The notes: generated by a model from the sequence alone, not told the origin. A DNA stretch of 64,000 nt from Nocardioides sp. T2.26MG-1 (GCF_950101795.1 NZ_CATNLZ010000023.1:62001-126000); one strand, 5' to 3'; numbered from the stretch's first letter, positions 17,244 to 26,141 are shown. Numbers and translations are program-made.

Positions 17244-18046
17244 CCCTGCTCGACGAGCTCCTCGACGACCTCAAGGCCGAGGGGGACCGGCTCTGGAACG
17301 TCGTCTCCGGCCTCGACGACTCCGCCACGGGCGGGTGGGCAACGCCGACCCCGGCGCCGGGCTGGACGGTGGCGACCCAGGTCGCGCACCTGCTGTGGAC
17401 CGACGAGGTCGCGGTGCTCGCCGCCGGCGCGAGCACCTCTGAGGGCAAGCAGGCCTGGGACGCCGTCGTGCTCGAGGCGATCGAGGACCCGACCGGCTAC
17501 GTCGACGCCCAGGCCCTCGAGGTCGCCCGCCTCGCGCCGGCCGCCCTGCTCGCCCGCTGGGGCTCGGCACGCGAGGCGCTCCAACGCGCGCTGCGCGAGG
17601 TGCCGGACGGGGAGAAGATGCCGTGGTTCGGCCCGCCGATGTCGCCGACCTCGATGGCGACCGCGCGCTTCATGGAGACCTGGGCCCACGCCCTCGACGT
17701 GTACGACGCCCTCGGCATCGACCCCGAGCCGACGGACCGGGTCCGGCACGTCGCGCACCTCGGCGTCCGCACCCGGAACTTCGCCTACTCCGTGCACGGG
17801 CTCGAGGCGCCGGCGGAGGAGTTCCGCATCGAGCTCACCGCGCCGTCGGGCGACCTCTGGACATGGGGCCCGGAGGACGCCCGGCAGTCGGTGCGCGGCT
17901 CGGCGTACGACTTCTGCCTGCTGGTGACCCAGCGCGTTCACCGCGACGACACCGACTTGGTGGCGAACGGCGAGGACGCCGACCGGTGGCTGGGCATCGC
18001 CCAGGCGTTCGCCGGGCCCGCGGGTGAGGGGAGGGCCAAGCGATGA
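17240..18046 (+). CDS. TIGR03084 family DinB-like metal-binding protein
   Basis: The 268-residue protein begins LLDELLDDLKAEGDRLWNVV, followed by PGWTVATQVAHLLWTDEVA and MSPTSMATARFMETWAHALDVYDA. These are the metal-binding His blocks of the mycothiol-dependent isomerase/DinB fold. A C-terminal domain follows. TIGR03084 proteins occur almost only in actinobacterial operons of this type next to acyclic-terpene-utilisation genes. Their reaction is not known to me. It overlaps the genes on both sides by ATGA. Confidence 0.82.
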   Translation: MTLLDELLDDLKAEGDRLWNVVSGLDDSATGGWATPTPAPGWTVATQVAHLLWTDEVAVLAAGASTSEGKQAWDAVVLEAIEDPTGYVDAQALEVARLAPAALLARWGSAREALQRALREVPDGEKMPWFGPPMSPTSMATARFMETWAHALDVYDALGIDPEPTDRVRHVAHLGVRTRNFAYSVHGLEAPAEEFRIELTAPSGDLWTWGPEDARQSVRGSAYDFCLLVTQRVHRDDTDLVANGEDADRWLGIAQAFAGPAGEGRAKR

Positions 18047-19791
18047 GTGGTTTCGAGACGGTTGCAGCGCTTCCTCCTCAACCAGCGTTGCGGATCGGCA
18101 ACTGCTCGGGCTTCTACGGCGATCGCCAGTCGGCGATGCGCGAGATGCTCGAGGGCGGGCCGCTCGATGTCCTCACCGGTGACTACCTGGCCGAGCTGAC
18201 CATGCTCATCCTCGGCCGGGACACGATGAAGGACCCGTCGCTGGGCTACGCCAAGACTCATCTCCGGCAGCTCGAGGACTCGCTCGGCCTCGCGCTCGAG
18301 CGCGGCGTCCGCATCGTCAGCAACGCCGGCGGCCTCAACCCCGCCGGCCTCGCCGACCGGGTGCGCGAGGTGGCCCGTGGGCTCGGCCTGGACCCCCAGG
18401 TGGCCCACGTCGAGGGCGACGACCTCCGCTCGCGCTCCGCAGAGCTGGGCTTCGAGGGCGCGCTCACGGCCAACGTCTACCTCGGCGGCTTCGGCATCGC
18501 CGCCGCGCTGAGCGCCGGAGCCGACGTCGTCGTCACCGGCCGGGTCACCGACGCCAGCCTCGTGGTCGGCCCCGCGGTCGCCCACCACGGCTGGACGCCG
18601 ACGTCGTACGACGAGCTCGCCGGCGCGGTCGTGGCCGGGCACGTGCTCGAGTGCGGCACGCAGGCCACCGGCGGGAACTTCTCCGGCTTCCGCACGCTGC
18701 CCCACGACGGTCGCCCGCTCGGCTTCCCGCTCGCGGAGATCGCGGCCGACGGCTCGAGCGTCGTCACCAAGCACCCGGGCACCGGTGGCGCGGTCACCGT
18801 CGACACCGTGACCGCCCAGCTGATGTACGAGATCCAGACCAGCCGCTACCTCAACCCCGACGTCACCGCCCAGCTCGACTCCGTGCAGCTGCGCGAGGTC
18901 GGGCACGACCGGGTCGAGATGTCCGGCATCCGGGGCGAGGCGCCGCCCGAGCAGCTCAAGGTCTGCGTCAACGAGCTCGGGGGCTTCCGCAACACGGTCG
19001 AGTTCGTGCTCACCGGCCTCGACATCGACGCCAAGGCCGACTGGGTGCGCGAGCAGCTCGCGCCGTCGCTCGACGCCCGCGAGGTCAGCTGGACCCGCAG
19101 CGCCCTCCCACCGGCGGACGCCGACACCGAGGAGGGCGCCTCGTGCCTGCTGCGGTGCACGGTCAAGGACGACCGGCCCGACCCGGTCGGCCGCGCGTTC
19201 ACCAGCGCCGCGGTCGAGCTCGCGCTGGCGTCGTACCCCGGCTTCACGATGACCGCCCCGCCCGCCGCGCCCGCGCCGTACGGCGTCTACCGCGCGGCGT
19301 ACGTCGACCGCGACGCGGTCCTGCACACCGTCGTCCACGCCGACGGGCGCCGCGAGGCGGTCGCCGACCCGACGGAGTTCGCGACGCCGGACCCCGAGTC
19401 CGGCCGGCGGCCGTCGCCGTTCCTCGCCCCCGCCGACTCGTTGACGCGCCGGGCGCCGCTCGGCTCCTTCGTGCACGCCCGGTCGGGCGACAAGGGCGGC
19501 GACGCCAACCTCGGGCTGTGGGTGGTCCACGACGGCTCCGGCAAGTACGACGCCCGGGTCACCTGGCTGGCCAAGCTGATCACGCCGCGCAAGGTCCGCG
19601 AGCTCGTCCCCGAGGCCGCCGACCTCGACGTGGAGGTGTTCGTGCTGCCCAACCTCGGCGGCGTGAACGTGCTGATCCGCGGGCTGCTCGGTGAGGGGGT
19701 CGCCGCGTCCACGCGGTTCGACCCGCAGGCCAAGGGCCTCGGCGAGTGGGTGCGGTCCCGGATGGTGCACGTGCAGGAGGGTCTGCTCTGA
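18043..19791 (+). CDS. Acyclic terpene utilisation AtuA family protein (DUF1446)
   Basis: The 582-residue protein has a DUF1446 domain (IGNCSGFYGDRQSAMREML near the start, then SNAGGLNPAGLA, VYLGGFGIAAALSAGADVVV and TGRVTDASLVVGP). A C-terminal AtuA-like domain follows (FVHARSGDKGGDANLGLWVV). AtuA is needed for citronellol/geraniol degradation in Pseudomonas, but its reaction is undefined. The first 14 codons (MSGFETVAALPPQP) come from a palindromic repeat inserted straight after the ATGAG that overlaps the previous gene. Family members normally begin within a few residues of the RIGNCSGFYGD block, so the repeat has extended the N-terminus. Confidence 0.85.
   Translation: MSGFETVAALPPQPALRIGNCSGFYGDRQSAMREMLEGGPLDVLTGDYLAELTMLILGRDTMKDPSLGYAKTHLRQLEDSLGLALERGVRIVSNAGGLNPAGLADRVREVARGLGLDPQVAHVEGDDLRSRSAELGFEGALTANVYLGGFGIAAALSAGADVVVTGRVTDASLVVGPAVAHHGWTPTSYDELAGAVVAGHVLECGTQATGGNFSGFRTLPHDGRPLGFPLAEIAADGSSVVTKHPGTGGAVTVDTVTAQLMYEIQTSRYLNPDVTAQLDSVQLREVGHDRVEMSGIRGEAPPEQLKVCVNELGGFRNTVEFVLTGLDIDAKADWVREQLAPSLDAREVSWTRSALPPADADTEEGASCLLRCTVKDDRPDPVGRAFTSAAVELALASYPGFTMTAPPAAPAPYGVYRAAYVDRDAVLHTVVHADGRREAVADPTEFATPDPESGRRPSPFLAPADSLTRRAPLGSFVHARSGDKGGDANLGLWVVHDGSGKYDARVTWLAKLITPRKVRELVPEAADLDVEVFVLPNLGGVNVLIRGLLGEGVAASTRFDPQAKGLGEWVRSRMVHVQEGLL
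18047..18083. repeat. Translated palindromic repeat at the AtuA N-terminus
   Basis: Arm TGGTTTCGAG at 18047-18056 and arm CTCCTCAACCA ending at 18083 bracket a divergent loop. This is the GGTGGTTTCGAGG/CCTCAACCACC family. It starts inside the second codon and is translated as SGFETVAALPPQP. Confidence 0.85.
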
Positions 19792-20951
19792 TGAGTGGTT
19801 TCGAGGCTCGCTCCGCTCGCACCTCAACCACCGGCGAGCTGCGGGCGCTCGGCGCCGAGTTCGTGCGGCGCGAGGTCGCGCCGCACCTCCAGGAGTGGGA
19901 GGACGCGGGCGAGATCCCGCGCGCGCTCCACCTGGCGGCCGCGAAGCAGGGGCTGCTCGGCATCTCGTTCCCCGAGGACGTCGGCGGCGAGGGCGGCGAC
20001 GTGCTCGACACCGTCGAGCTGCAGGAGGGGATGTTCGAGGCCGGGGCGTCCAGCGGGCTGATGGCCGGGTTGTTCACCGGCGGCATCGCGCTGCCGCACA
20101 TCGCCGCGCACGGATCCCCGGACCTCGTGGACCGGTTCGTGCGGCCGACGCTGGCCGGCGAGAGGATCGGCGCGCTCGGCATCACCGAGCCCGGCGGCGG
20201 GTCCGACGTGGCCGGGCTGCGCACCACCGCCGTACGCCGTGGCGACGTCTACGTCGTCAACGGCGCCAAGACCTTCATCACCAGCGGCGTGCGCGCCGAC
20301 TTCGTCACGACCGCGGTGCGCACCGGAGGCGACGGCCACGCGGGACTGTCCCTGCTGGTGATCGAGAAGGGCACGCCCGGCTTCACCGTCGACCGGTCGC
20401 TGGCCAAGATGGGCTGGCACTGCTCCGACACCGCCGAGCTGTCCTTCGTCGACGTCGAGGTGCCGGTCGCCAACCTGGTCGGCGAGGAGAACGCCGGCTT
20501 CTACTACATCGCCGAGCAGTTCGTCGTCGAGCGGCTCGCGCTCGCGGTGCACGCCTACGGCATCGCGGCCCGGTCGCTGGAGCTGGCCGCGGCGTACTGC
20601 CGCGACCGCGAGACCTTCGGCAAGCCGCTGATCGCCAACCAGGTGGTGCGGCACAAGCTCGTCGAGATGCGGCGACAGGTCGAGGTGGCCCGCGCCTACA
20701 CCCGCGAGGTGGCCCGGCGGCACGCCGCCGGGGAGGACGTGATCGCCGAGGTCTGCCTGGCCAAGCAGACCGCCTGCGACACCGCGACCTACGTCTGTGA
20801 CCAGGCCGTCCAGCTGCACGGCGGGACGGGATACATGCACGGGACCGAGGTGGAGCGGCACTACCGCGACGCCCGGATCCTGCCGATCGGAGGAGGTGCG
20901 ACCGAGGTGCTCACTGATCTCGCCGCGAAGCTGCTGGGGTACGCCCGATGA
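19791..20951 (+). CDS. Acyl-CoA dehydrogenase
   Basis: The 386-residue flavoprotein has the family order of motifs: ITEPGGGSDVAGLRTTA (FAD/substrate binding), the catalytic-base region FYYIAEQFVVERLALAVHAYG, and QLHGGTGYMHGTEVERHYRDARI near the C-terminus, a signature of short and branched-chain dehydrogenases. It would introduce the alpha-beta double bond before carboxylation. The first 14 codons (MSGFEARSARTSTT) come from an inserted palindromic repeat, and the normal family N-terminus begins at about ELRALGAEF. It overlaps both neighbours (TGATG and ATGA). Confidence 0.93.
   Translation: MSGFEARSARTSTTGELRALGAEFVRREVAPHLQEWEDAGEIPRALHLAAAKQGLLGISFPEDVGGEGGDVLDTVELQEGMFEAGASSGLMAGLFTGGIALPHIAAHGSPDLVDRFVRPTLAGERIGALGITEPGGGSDVAGLRTTAVRRGDVYVVNGAKTFITSGVRADFVTTAVRTGGDGHAGLSLLVIEKGTPGFTVDRSLAKMGWHCSDTAELSFVDVEVPVANLVGEENAGFYYIAEQFVVERLALAVHAYGIAARSLELAAAYCRDRETFGKPLIANQVVRHKLVEMRRQVEVARAYTREVARRHAAGEDVIAEVCLAKQTACDTATYVCDQAVQLHGGTGYMHGTEVERHYRDARILPIGGGATEVLTDLAAKLLGYAR
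19795..19832. repeat. Translated palindromic repeat at the acyl-CoA dehydrogenase N-terminus
   Basis: This copy (arms starting GTGGTTTCGAGG at 19795 and ending CCTCAACCACC at 19832, inner GCTCGCTCCGCTCGC) is the cleanest single unit in the window. It follows ATGA directly, the same insertion point as in the preceding gene, and is translated as SGFEARSARTSTT. Confidence 0.9.
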
Positions 20952-21409
20952 GCGCGATGGGTGGGGAGGTGTCCCTGCACATGGACGCGCCGCCGGAGAG
21001 GGTGTGGGCGCTGGTCAGCGACGTCACCCGGATCGGGGAGTTCTCCCCGGAGACGTTCGAGGCGCGGTGGACCCGCGGCTCGACCGGGCCGGAGGAGGGC
21101 GCGTTCTTCAAGGGCCACGTGAAGCGCAACGGCGTGGGCCCGACGTACTGGACGCCGTGCCGGGTGACGAAGTGTGTCCCGAACGAGGTCTTCGAGTTCG
21201 CCGTCGGCAGCGAGGGCACCACGATCAACAACTGGGGCTACCGCCTCGAGCCCGACGGCACCGGCACCCGGGTCACCGAGTACTTCCGCCTGGAGCCGGT
21301 CTTCTACCTGCGCGCCTACTGGCTGCTGCTCGGCAAGCTGCGTGGCCGCACGAACGAGAAGGGCATGCGCACGACGCTCGAGCGGATGAAGAAGGTCGTG
21401 GAGGCATGA
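20948..21409 (+). CDS. SRPBCC family protein (polyketide cyclase/START-like)
   Basis: The 153-residue protein begins GEVSLHMDAPPERVWALVSD, the usual start of SRPBCC ligand-binding folds, and keeps the TRVTEYFRLEP strand of the family. These proteins bind hydrophobic ligands in a deep pocket. Its place inside the acyl-CoA operon with ATGA overlaps on both sides suggests it binds a pathway intermediate, but no catalytic residues can be assigned. Confidence 0.88.
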   Translation: MSAMGGEVSLHMDAPPERVWALVSDVTRIGEFSPETFEARWTRGSTGPEEGAFFKGHVKRNGVGPTYWTPCRVTKCVPNEVFEFAVGSEGTTINNWGYRLEPDGTGTRVTEYFRLEPVFYLRAYWLLLGKLRGRTNEKGMRTTLERMKKVVEA

Positions 21410-23064
21410 GCGCCGCGCACCGGACGGCGATGCTGGACAAGCTCGCCGCCCTCGACGCCGAGCACGCCAAGGCGGTCGCCGGCGGGGGGCCGAAGTACGT
21501 CGAGCGCCACCACGCCCGGGGCAAGCTGCTGCCGCGCGAGCGGATCGAGCTGCTGGTCGACGAGGGCTCGGCGTTCCTCGAGCTCTCACCGCTCGCGGGC
21601 TGGGGCTCGGACTTCCCGGTCGGCGCGAGCGTCGTGACCGGCATCGGCGTCATCGAGGGCGTCGAGTGCATGATCACCGCCAACGACCCCACGGTGAAGG
21701 GCGGCGCCTCGAACCCGTGGACGGTCAAGAAGATCTTCCGGGCCTCGCAGATCGCCGAGGAGAACGGCCTGCCGACGGTCTCGCTGGTGGAGTCCGGCGG
21801 CGCGGACCTGCCGACCCAGAAGGAGATCTTCATCCCGGGCGGCAAGCTGTTCCGCGACATCACCCGCGCCAGCGCCCGCAAGGAGCCGACGATCGCGCTG
21901 GTGTTCGGCAACTCCACCGCCGGCGGCGCCTACGTGCCCGGCATGTCCGACTACACGGTGATGGTCAAGGAGCAGGCCAAGGTGTTCCTCGGCGGCCCAC
22001 CCCTGGTGAAGATGGCGACCGGAGAGGAGTCCGACGACGAGTCGCTCGGCGGCGCCGAGATGCACGCGCGGACCTCGGGTCTCGCCGACTACCTCGCCGA
22101 AGACGAGCGCGACGCGATCCGGATCGGGCGGCGCATCGTGGCGCGGCTCAACTGGCGCAAGAAGGGTGGTTTCGAGGCTCAGGCCCGGGGGGCCTTCGCA
22201 CCTCAACCACCGTCGTCGTTGGTTGAGGTGCGAGGAGCGCTAGCGACGAGCCTCGAAACCAACGCCTACGCCGAGCCGGACGAGGACCCCGACGGCCTGC
22301 TCGACCTGATCCCCAGCGACCTCAAGGAGCCGTTCGACCCGCGCGAGGTGATCCGGCGCATCTGCGACGGCGTCTCCGCCGCCAACGAGGTGGTGTTCGA
22401 CGAGTTCAAGCCGCTCTACGGCCCCTCGCTGGTCACCGGCTGGGCCAGGATCCACGGCCGGCCGGTCGGCATCCTCGCCAACGCCCAGGGCGTGCTGTTC
22501 TCCCAGGAGGCGCAGAAGGCCACGCAGTTCGTGCAGCTGGCCAACCAGACCGACACCCCGCTGCTGTTCCTGCACAACACCACCGGCTACATGGTCGGCA
22601 AGGAGTACGAGCAGGGCGGCATCATCAAGCACGGCGCGATGATGATCAACGCGATCAGCAACTCCACGGTCCCGCACCTGAGCGTGATCATGGGGGCGTC
22701 GTACGGCGCCGGCAACTACGGCATGAACGGCCGCGCCTACGACCCGCGGTTCCTGTTCACCTGGCCCTCGGCGAAGTCCGCGGTGATGGGCCCGCAGCAG
22801 CTCGCCGGGGTGCTCGAGATCGTCGCGCGCCAGTCGGCCGAGGCCAAGGGCGACGTCTTCGACGCCGAGGGGTTCAAGGGCATCAAGGAGATCGTCGAGG
22901 CGCAGATCGAGGAGCAGTCCCTGCCGCACTTCCTCTCCGGGATGCTCTACGACGACGGCGTCATCGACCCCCGCGACACCCGCACCGTCCTGGGCATCTG
23001 CCTGTCCGTGATCGAGAACAAGTCGTACGCGGGCACCGACCGCTTCGGCGTCTTCAGGATGTGA
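21406..23064 (+). CDS. Acyl-CoA carboxylase beta subunit (carboxyltransferase; methylcrotonyl/geranyl-CoA type)
   Basis: The 552-residue carboxyltransferase has crotonase-type N and C halves with NSTAGGAYVPGMSDYTVM in the N half and GASYGAGNYGMNGRAYDPRF in the C half. These are typical of methylcrotonyl-CoA and geranyl-CoA carboxylases. It transfers carboxyl from carboxybiotin on the alpha subunit to the acyl-CoA. Residues 254-286 between the two halves are a back-to-back pair of translated palindromic repeats. Family members have a short plain linker there (LNWRKxG, then the PxEPxxDP region). Leucine and acyclic terpene catabolism are both possible. The AtuA neighbour favours the latter. Confidence 0.92.
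   Translation: MSAAHRTAMLDKLAALDAEHAKAVAGGGPKYVERHHARGKLLPRERIELLVDEGSAFLELSPLAGWGSDFPVGASVVTGIGVIEGVECMITANDPTVKGGASNPWTVKKIFRASQIAEENGLPTVSLVESGGADLPTQKEIFIPGGKLFRDITRASARKEPTIALVFGNSTAGGAYVPGMSDYTVMVKEQAKVFLGGPPLVKMATGEESDDESLGGAEMHARTSGLADYLAEDERDAIRIGRRIVARLNWRKKGGFEAQARGAFAPQPPSSLVEVRGALATSLETNAYAEPDEDPDGLLDLIPSDLKEPFDPREVIRRICDGVSAANEVVFDEFKPLYGPSLVTGWARIHGRPVGILANAQGVLFSQEAQKATQFVQLANQTDTPLLFLHNTTGYMVGKEYEQGGIIKHGAMMINAISNSTVPHLSVIMGASYGAGNYGMNGRAYDPRFLFTWPSAKSAVMGPQQLAGVLEIVARQSAEAKGDVFDAEGFKGIKEIVEAQIEEQSLPHFLSGMLYDDGVIDPRDTRTVLGICLSVIENKSYAGTDRFGVFRM
22165..22261. repeat. Head-to-head pair of translated palindromic repeats in the carboxylase beta gene
   Basis: Unit 1 (22165-22211) starts GGTGGTTTCGAGGCTC and ends CCTCAACCACC. 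Unit 2 (22219-22261) is the inverse, starting GGTTGAGGTGCGAGG and ending GAGCCTCGAAACC. Together they add about 32 codons with no stop. The peptides are GFEAQARGAFAPQPP and LVEVRGALATSLET. Confidence 0.92.
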
Positions 23065-24980
23065 CCCCGATGATCAGTCGCTTGCTCGTCGCCAACCGCG
23101 CCGAGATCGCCTCGCGGGTGTTCCGCACCTGCCGCGCCCTCGGCATCGAGACCGTCGCGATCCACTCGGACGCCGACGCGGCGCTGCCCTACGTCCGCGA
23201 GGCCGACCACGCCGTGCGCCTGCCCGGCAACGCGCCGGCCGACACCTACCTGCGCGTCGACCTCGTGCTCGACGCCGCGCGGCGCTCGGACGCCGACGCG
23301 ATCCACCCGGGCTACGGCTTCCTCTCGGAGAACGCGGAGTTCGCCCGGGCCGTGATCGACGCCGGCCTGACCTGGGTCGGCCCTGCCCAGGAGTCCATCG
23401 AGGCGATGGGCTCCAAGATCCGCGCCAAGGAGATCATGAAGGCGGCCGGCGTCCCCGTGCTGGAGGCGCCGCCAGAGCCGACCGAGGACGACCTTCCGCT
23501 GCTGGTCAAGGCCTCGGCGGGCGGGGGCGGCCGGGGGATGCGCGTCGTGCGCACCCTGGCCGACCTGCCGGGTGAGATCGAGAAGGCGCGGGCCGAGGCG
23601 GCCTCGGCGTTCGGCGACGGCACCGTGTTCGTCGAGCCCTACGTCGAGCGTGGCCGCCACGTCGAGGTGCAGATCGTGAACACCAGCGTGTACGGCGAGC
23701 GCGACTGCTCGCTGCAGCGCCGGCACCAGAAGGTCGTCGAGGAGGCGCCGGCGCCGCTCCTGCCGGAGGAGGTGCGCACCGACCTCCATGACGCCGCGCG
23801 CAAGGCCGCCGAGGCGATCGGCTACCGGGGCGCCGGCACCGTGGAGTTCCTCTACGACCCGGCGAGCGAGCGCTTCTGGTTCCTGGAGATGAACACCCGG
23901 CTCCAGGTCGAGCACCCGGTCACCGAGCTGGTGCACGGCGTCGACCTGGTCGAGCTCCAGATCGAGGCGGCCGAGGGCAGGGTGGTTTCGAGACGGGCCC
24001 CTAGCGGGCCCTCCTCAACCACCGTGGACGGGCACGCGATCGAGGTGCGGCTCTACGCCGAGGACCCGGCCGCCGACTACCAGCCGCAGAGCGGGACCCT
24101 GACGACCTTCGAGATCCCCCAGGAGGAGGGGATCCGCGTCGACGCCGGCTTCGAGTCCGGCAGCGAGGTGTCCACACACTACGACGCCATGCTCGCCAAG
24201 GTGATCGCGCACGCACCGACCCGCGAGGCCGCGGCCCGCAAGCTCGCCGGCGTGCTGTCCCGGGCGAAGATCCACGGGCTGGTCACCAACCGGGACCTGC
24301 TCGTGGCGGTCCTGCGGGACGAGCGGTTCCTCCGTGGCGACGTGAGCACCGACTTCCTCGTTGACCCGCCCGAAACTTTCGGGCGGGTCAACGATGATGC
24401 GGCGGCGGCGGCGGCGATCGCGCTGGCCGAGCAGGCGAAGGCCGCACGGACCGTGCAGCGTGGCATCCCGGTCGCCTGGCGCAACGTGGTCTCCCAGCCC
24501 CAGCGCACCGTCTTCGAGGAGGCGACCGTCGACTGGCTCGGCGGTCGCGACGGGTACGTGGTCGACGGCCACACGGTGGTTGAGGTGCGAGGGCCGCTAG
24601 GCCCGAGCCTCGAAACCACCGTCACCCTGGAGACCGACGGCGTGCGCACGACGTACGCGATCACGGTCAACGGAGCCGGTGTCGACGTCGACAGCCCGCG
24701 TGGCCACGTGCGGCTGACCCGGGTGCCGCGGTTCGTCGACCCGGCCGAGGCGGTCGCCAGCGGCAGCCTGCTGGCGCCGATGCCCGGCACGGTGGTCAGC
24801 GTCGTGGTCGAGGCCGGACAGCAGGTCGAGGCCGGCCAGCCCGTCCTGGTGCTCGAGGCCATGAAGATGCAGCACACCGTGAGCGCGCCGTACGCCGGCG
24901 TGGTCACCGAGATCGACGTCAAGCCCGGTGCGCAGGTCGCCGCCGGAGAGGTACTCGCCGTAGTGGAGGAGCAGGAGTGA
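23061..24980 (+). CDS. Acyl-CoA carboxylase alpha subunit (biotin carboxylase plus biotin carrier)
   Basis: The 639-residue protein has a biotin carboxylase domain: ATP-grasp KASAGGGGRGMRVV at about 155, catalytic region FLEMNTRLQVEHPVTE at about 275, then GHAIEVRLYAEDP. After a linker comes a C-terminal biotinyl domain with the biotinylated lysine in EAMKM (Lys602). It carboxylates biotin with bicarbonate and ATP and hands it to the beta subunit encoded just upstream (GTGA overlap at 23061; an ATG at 23070 is an alternative start). Three palindromic elements are translated inside it, at residues about 308-321, 433-445 and 506-520. Confidence 0.93.
   Translation: MTPMISRLLVANRAEIASRVFRTCRALGIETVAIHSDADAALPYVREADHAVRLPGNAPADTYLRVDLVLDAARRSDADAIHPGYGFLSENAEFARAVIDAGLTWVGPAQESIEAMGSKIRAKEIMKAAGVPVLEAPPEPTEDDLPLLVKASAGGGGRGMRVVRTLADLPGEIEKARAEAASAFGDGTVFVEPYVERGRHVEVQIVNTSVYGERDCSLQRRHQKVVEEAPAPLLPEEVRTDLHDAARKAAEAIGYRGAGTVEFLYDPASERFWFLEMNTRLQVEHPVTELVHGVDLVELQIEAAEGRVVSRRAPSGPSSTTVDGHAIEVRLYAEDPAADYQPQSGTLTTFEIPQEEGIRVDAGFESGSEVSTHYDAMLAKVIAHAPTREAAARKLAGVLSRAKIHGLVTNRDLLVAVLRDERFLRGDVSTDFLVDPPETFGRVNDDAAAAAAIALAEQAKAARTVQRGIPVAWRNVVSQPQRTVFEEATVDWLGGRDGYVVDGHTVVEVRGPLGPSLETTVTLETDGVRTTYAITVNGAGVDVDSPRGHVRLTRVPRFVDPAEAVASGSLLAPMPGTVVSVVVEAGQQVEAGQPVLVLEAMKMQHTVSAPYAGVVTEIDVKPGAQVAAGEVLAVVEEQE
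23981..24023. repeat. Translated palindromic repeat in the carboxylase alpha gene, site 1
   Basis: The unit runs from GGTGGTTTCGAG to CTCCTCAACCACC, with the inner palindrome GGGCCCCTAGCGGGCCC. It is read in a different frame from the other copies (VVSRRAPSGPSSTT) and replaces the short loop before GHAIEVRLYAEDP in the biotin carboxylase domain. Confidence 0.88.
24358..24394. repeat. 37-bp perfect palindrome translated inside the carboxylase alpha gene
   Basis: Arms of 18 bp (24358-24375 and 24377-24394) surround one central base. The 27-bp core GACCCGCCCGAAA-C-TTTCGGGCGGGTC is identical to one at 46590-46616. Here it encodes VDPPETFGRVN. It is a different element from the GGTGGTTTCGAGG family. 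Confidence 0.92.
24575..24620. repeat. Translated palindromic repeat in the carboxylase alpha gene, site 3
   Basis: This copy is in the inverse orientation: GGTGGTTGAGGTGCGAGG to GAGCCTCGAAACCACC, with GGGCCGCTAGGCCC in the loop. It encodes VVEVRGPLGPSLETT in the linker between the carboxylase and biotinyl domains. Confidence 0.9.
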
Positions 24981-26137
24981 ACACGTTCACCGAGTCCGAG
25001 GAGCGCCAGGAGCTGCGCAAGGCCGTGGCCAAGCTGGCCGGCAAGTACGGCGGCGACTGGTTCGCCCAGAAGGCCCGCGCCGGCGAGAAGACCACCGAGC
25101 TGTGGCTGGAGATCGGCAGATGTGGCTACCTCGGCATCAACATCCCTGAGGAGTACGGCGGGGGTGGCGGCGGCATCGGCGACATCGCGGCGGTCTGCGA
25201 GGAGCTGGCGACCGCCGGCTGCCCGCTGCTGCTCATGGTGGTCAGCCCGGCGATCTGCGGCACGATCATCAGCAAGTACGGCACCGACGAGCAGAAGCAG
25301 CAGTGGCTGCCCGGCATCTGCGACGGCACCTCGACGATGGCGTTCGCGATCACCGAGCCCGACGCGGGCACCAACACCCACAACATCACCACGACCGCCC
25401 GCAAGGACGGCGACGAGTGGGTGCTCAACGGTCGCAAGATCTACATCTCCGGCGTCGACGAGGCCGACAACGTGCTCGTCGTCGCCCGGGCCGAGGACGC
25501 CAGGACCGGCAAGGTCAAGCCGGTGCTGTTCGTGGTGCCGACCGACGCGGACGGGTTCGAGGCCCAGCCGATCCCGATGGAGATCGTCTCGCCGGAGCTG
25601 CAGTTCAGCGTCTTCCTCGACGACGTCCGCCTGCCCGCCGACGCGCTCGTCGGCGACGAGGACGGCGGCCTGGCGCAGCTGTTCACGGGCCTCAACCCGG
25701 AGCGGATCATGGCCTCGGCGTTCGCCACCGGCATGGCCCGGCACGCGCTCGGCAAGGCCACGGCGTACGCCAAGGAGCGCACGGTCTTCAAGGGCCCGAT
25801 CGGCTCGCACCAGGCGATCGCGCACCCGCTGGCGCAGGCGCACATCGAGATCGAGATGGCGCGGCTGATGACCCAGAAGGCGGCCGCGCTCTACGACGCC
25901 GGCGACGAGTTCGGCGCCGGCGAGGCGGCCAACATGGCCAAGTACGCCGCCGGCGAGGCCGCCTGCCACGCCGCCGACGTCGCGGTGCAGACCCACGGTG
26001 GCAACGGCATCACCCAGGAGTACGGCGTCGCCGGGCTCCTCGTCGCCGCCCGCACCACCCGGATCGCCCCGGTCAGCCGCGAGATGATCCTCAACTTCGT
26101 CGCGATGCACTCCCTGGGGCTGCCGAAGTCATACTGA
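24977..26137 (+). CDS. Acyl-CoA dehydrogenase
   Basis: The 386-residue flavoprotein has ITEPDAGTNTHNITTTA at the FAD site, NGRKIYISG, and a C-terminal block AVQTHGGNGITQEYGVAGL. It ends with the MHSLGLPKSY tail seen in actinobacterial dehydrogenases related to citronellyl-CoA or branched-chain acyl-CoA oxidation. The GTG start overlaps the carboxylase alpha stop (GTGA). It differs from the dehydrogenase at 19791, so the operon can oxidise two acyl-CoA intermediates, before and after carboxylation or for two chain types. Confidence 0.93.
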   Translation: MNTFTESEERQELRKAVAKLAGKYGGDWFAQKARAGEKTTELWLEIGRCGYLGINIPEEYGGGGGGIGDIAAVCEELATAGCPLLLMVVSPAICGTIISKYGTDEQKQQWLPGICDGTSTMAFAITEPDAGTNTHNITTTARKDGDEWVLNGRKIYISGVDEADNVLVVARAEDARTGKVKPVLFVVPTDADGFEAQPIPMEIVSPELQFSVFLDDVRLPADALVGDEDGGLAQLFTGLNPERIMASAFATGMARHALGKATAYAKERTVFKGPIGSHQAIAHPLAQAHIEIEMARLMTQKAAALYDAGDEFGAGEAANMAKYAAGEAACHAADVAVQTHGGNGITQEYGVAGLLVAARTTRIAPVSREMILNFVAMHSLGLPKSY

Positions 26138-26141
26138 CAAG

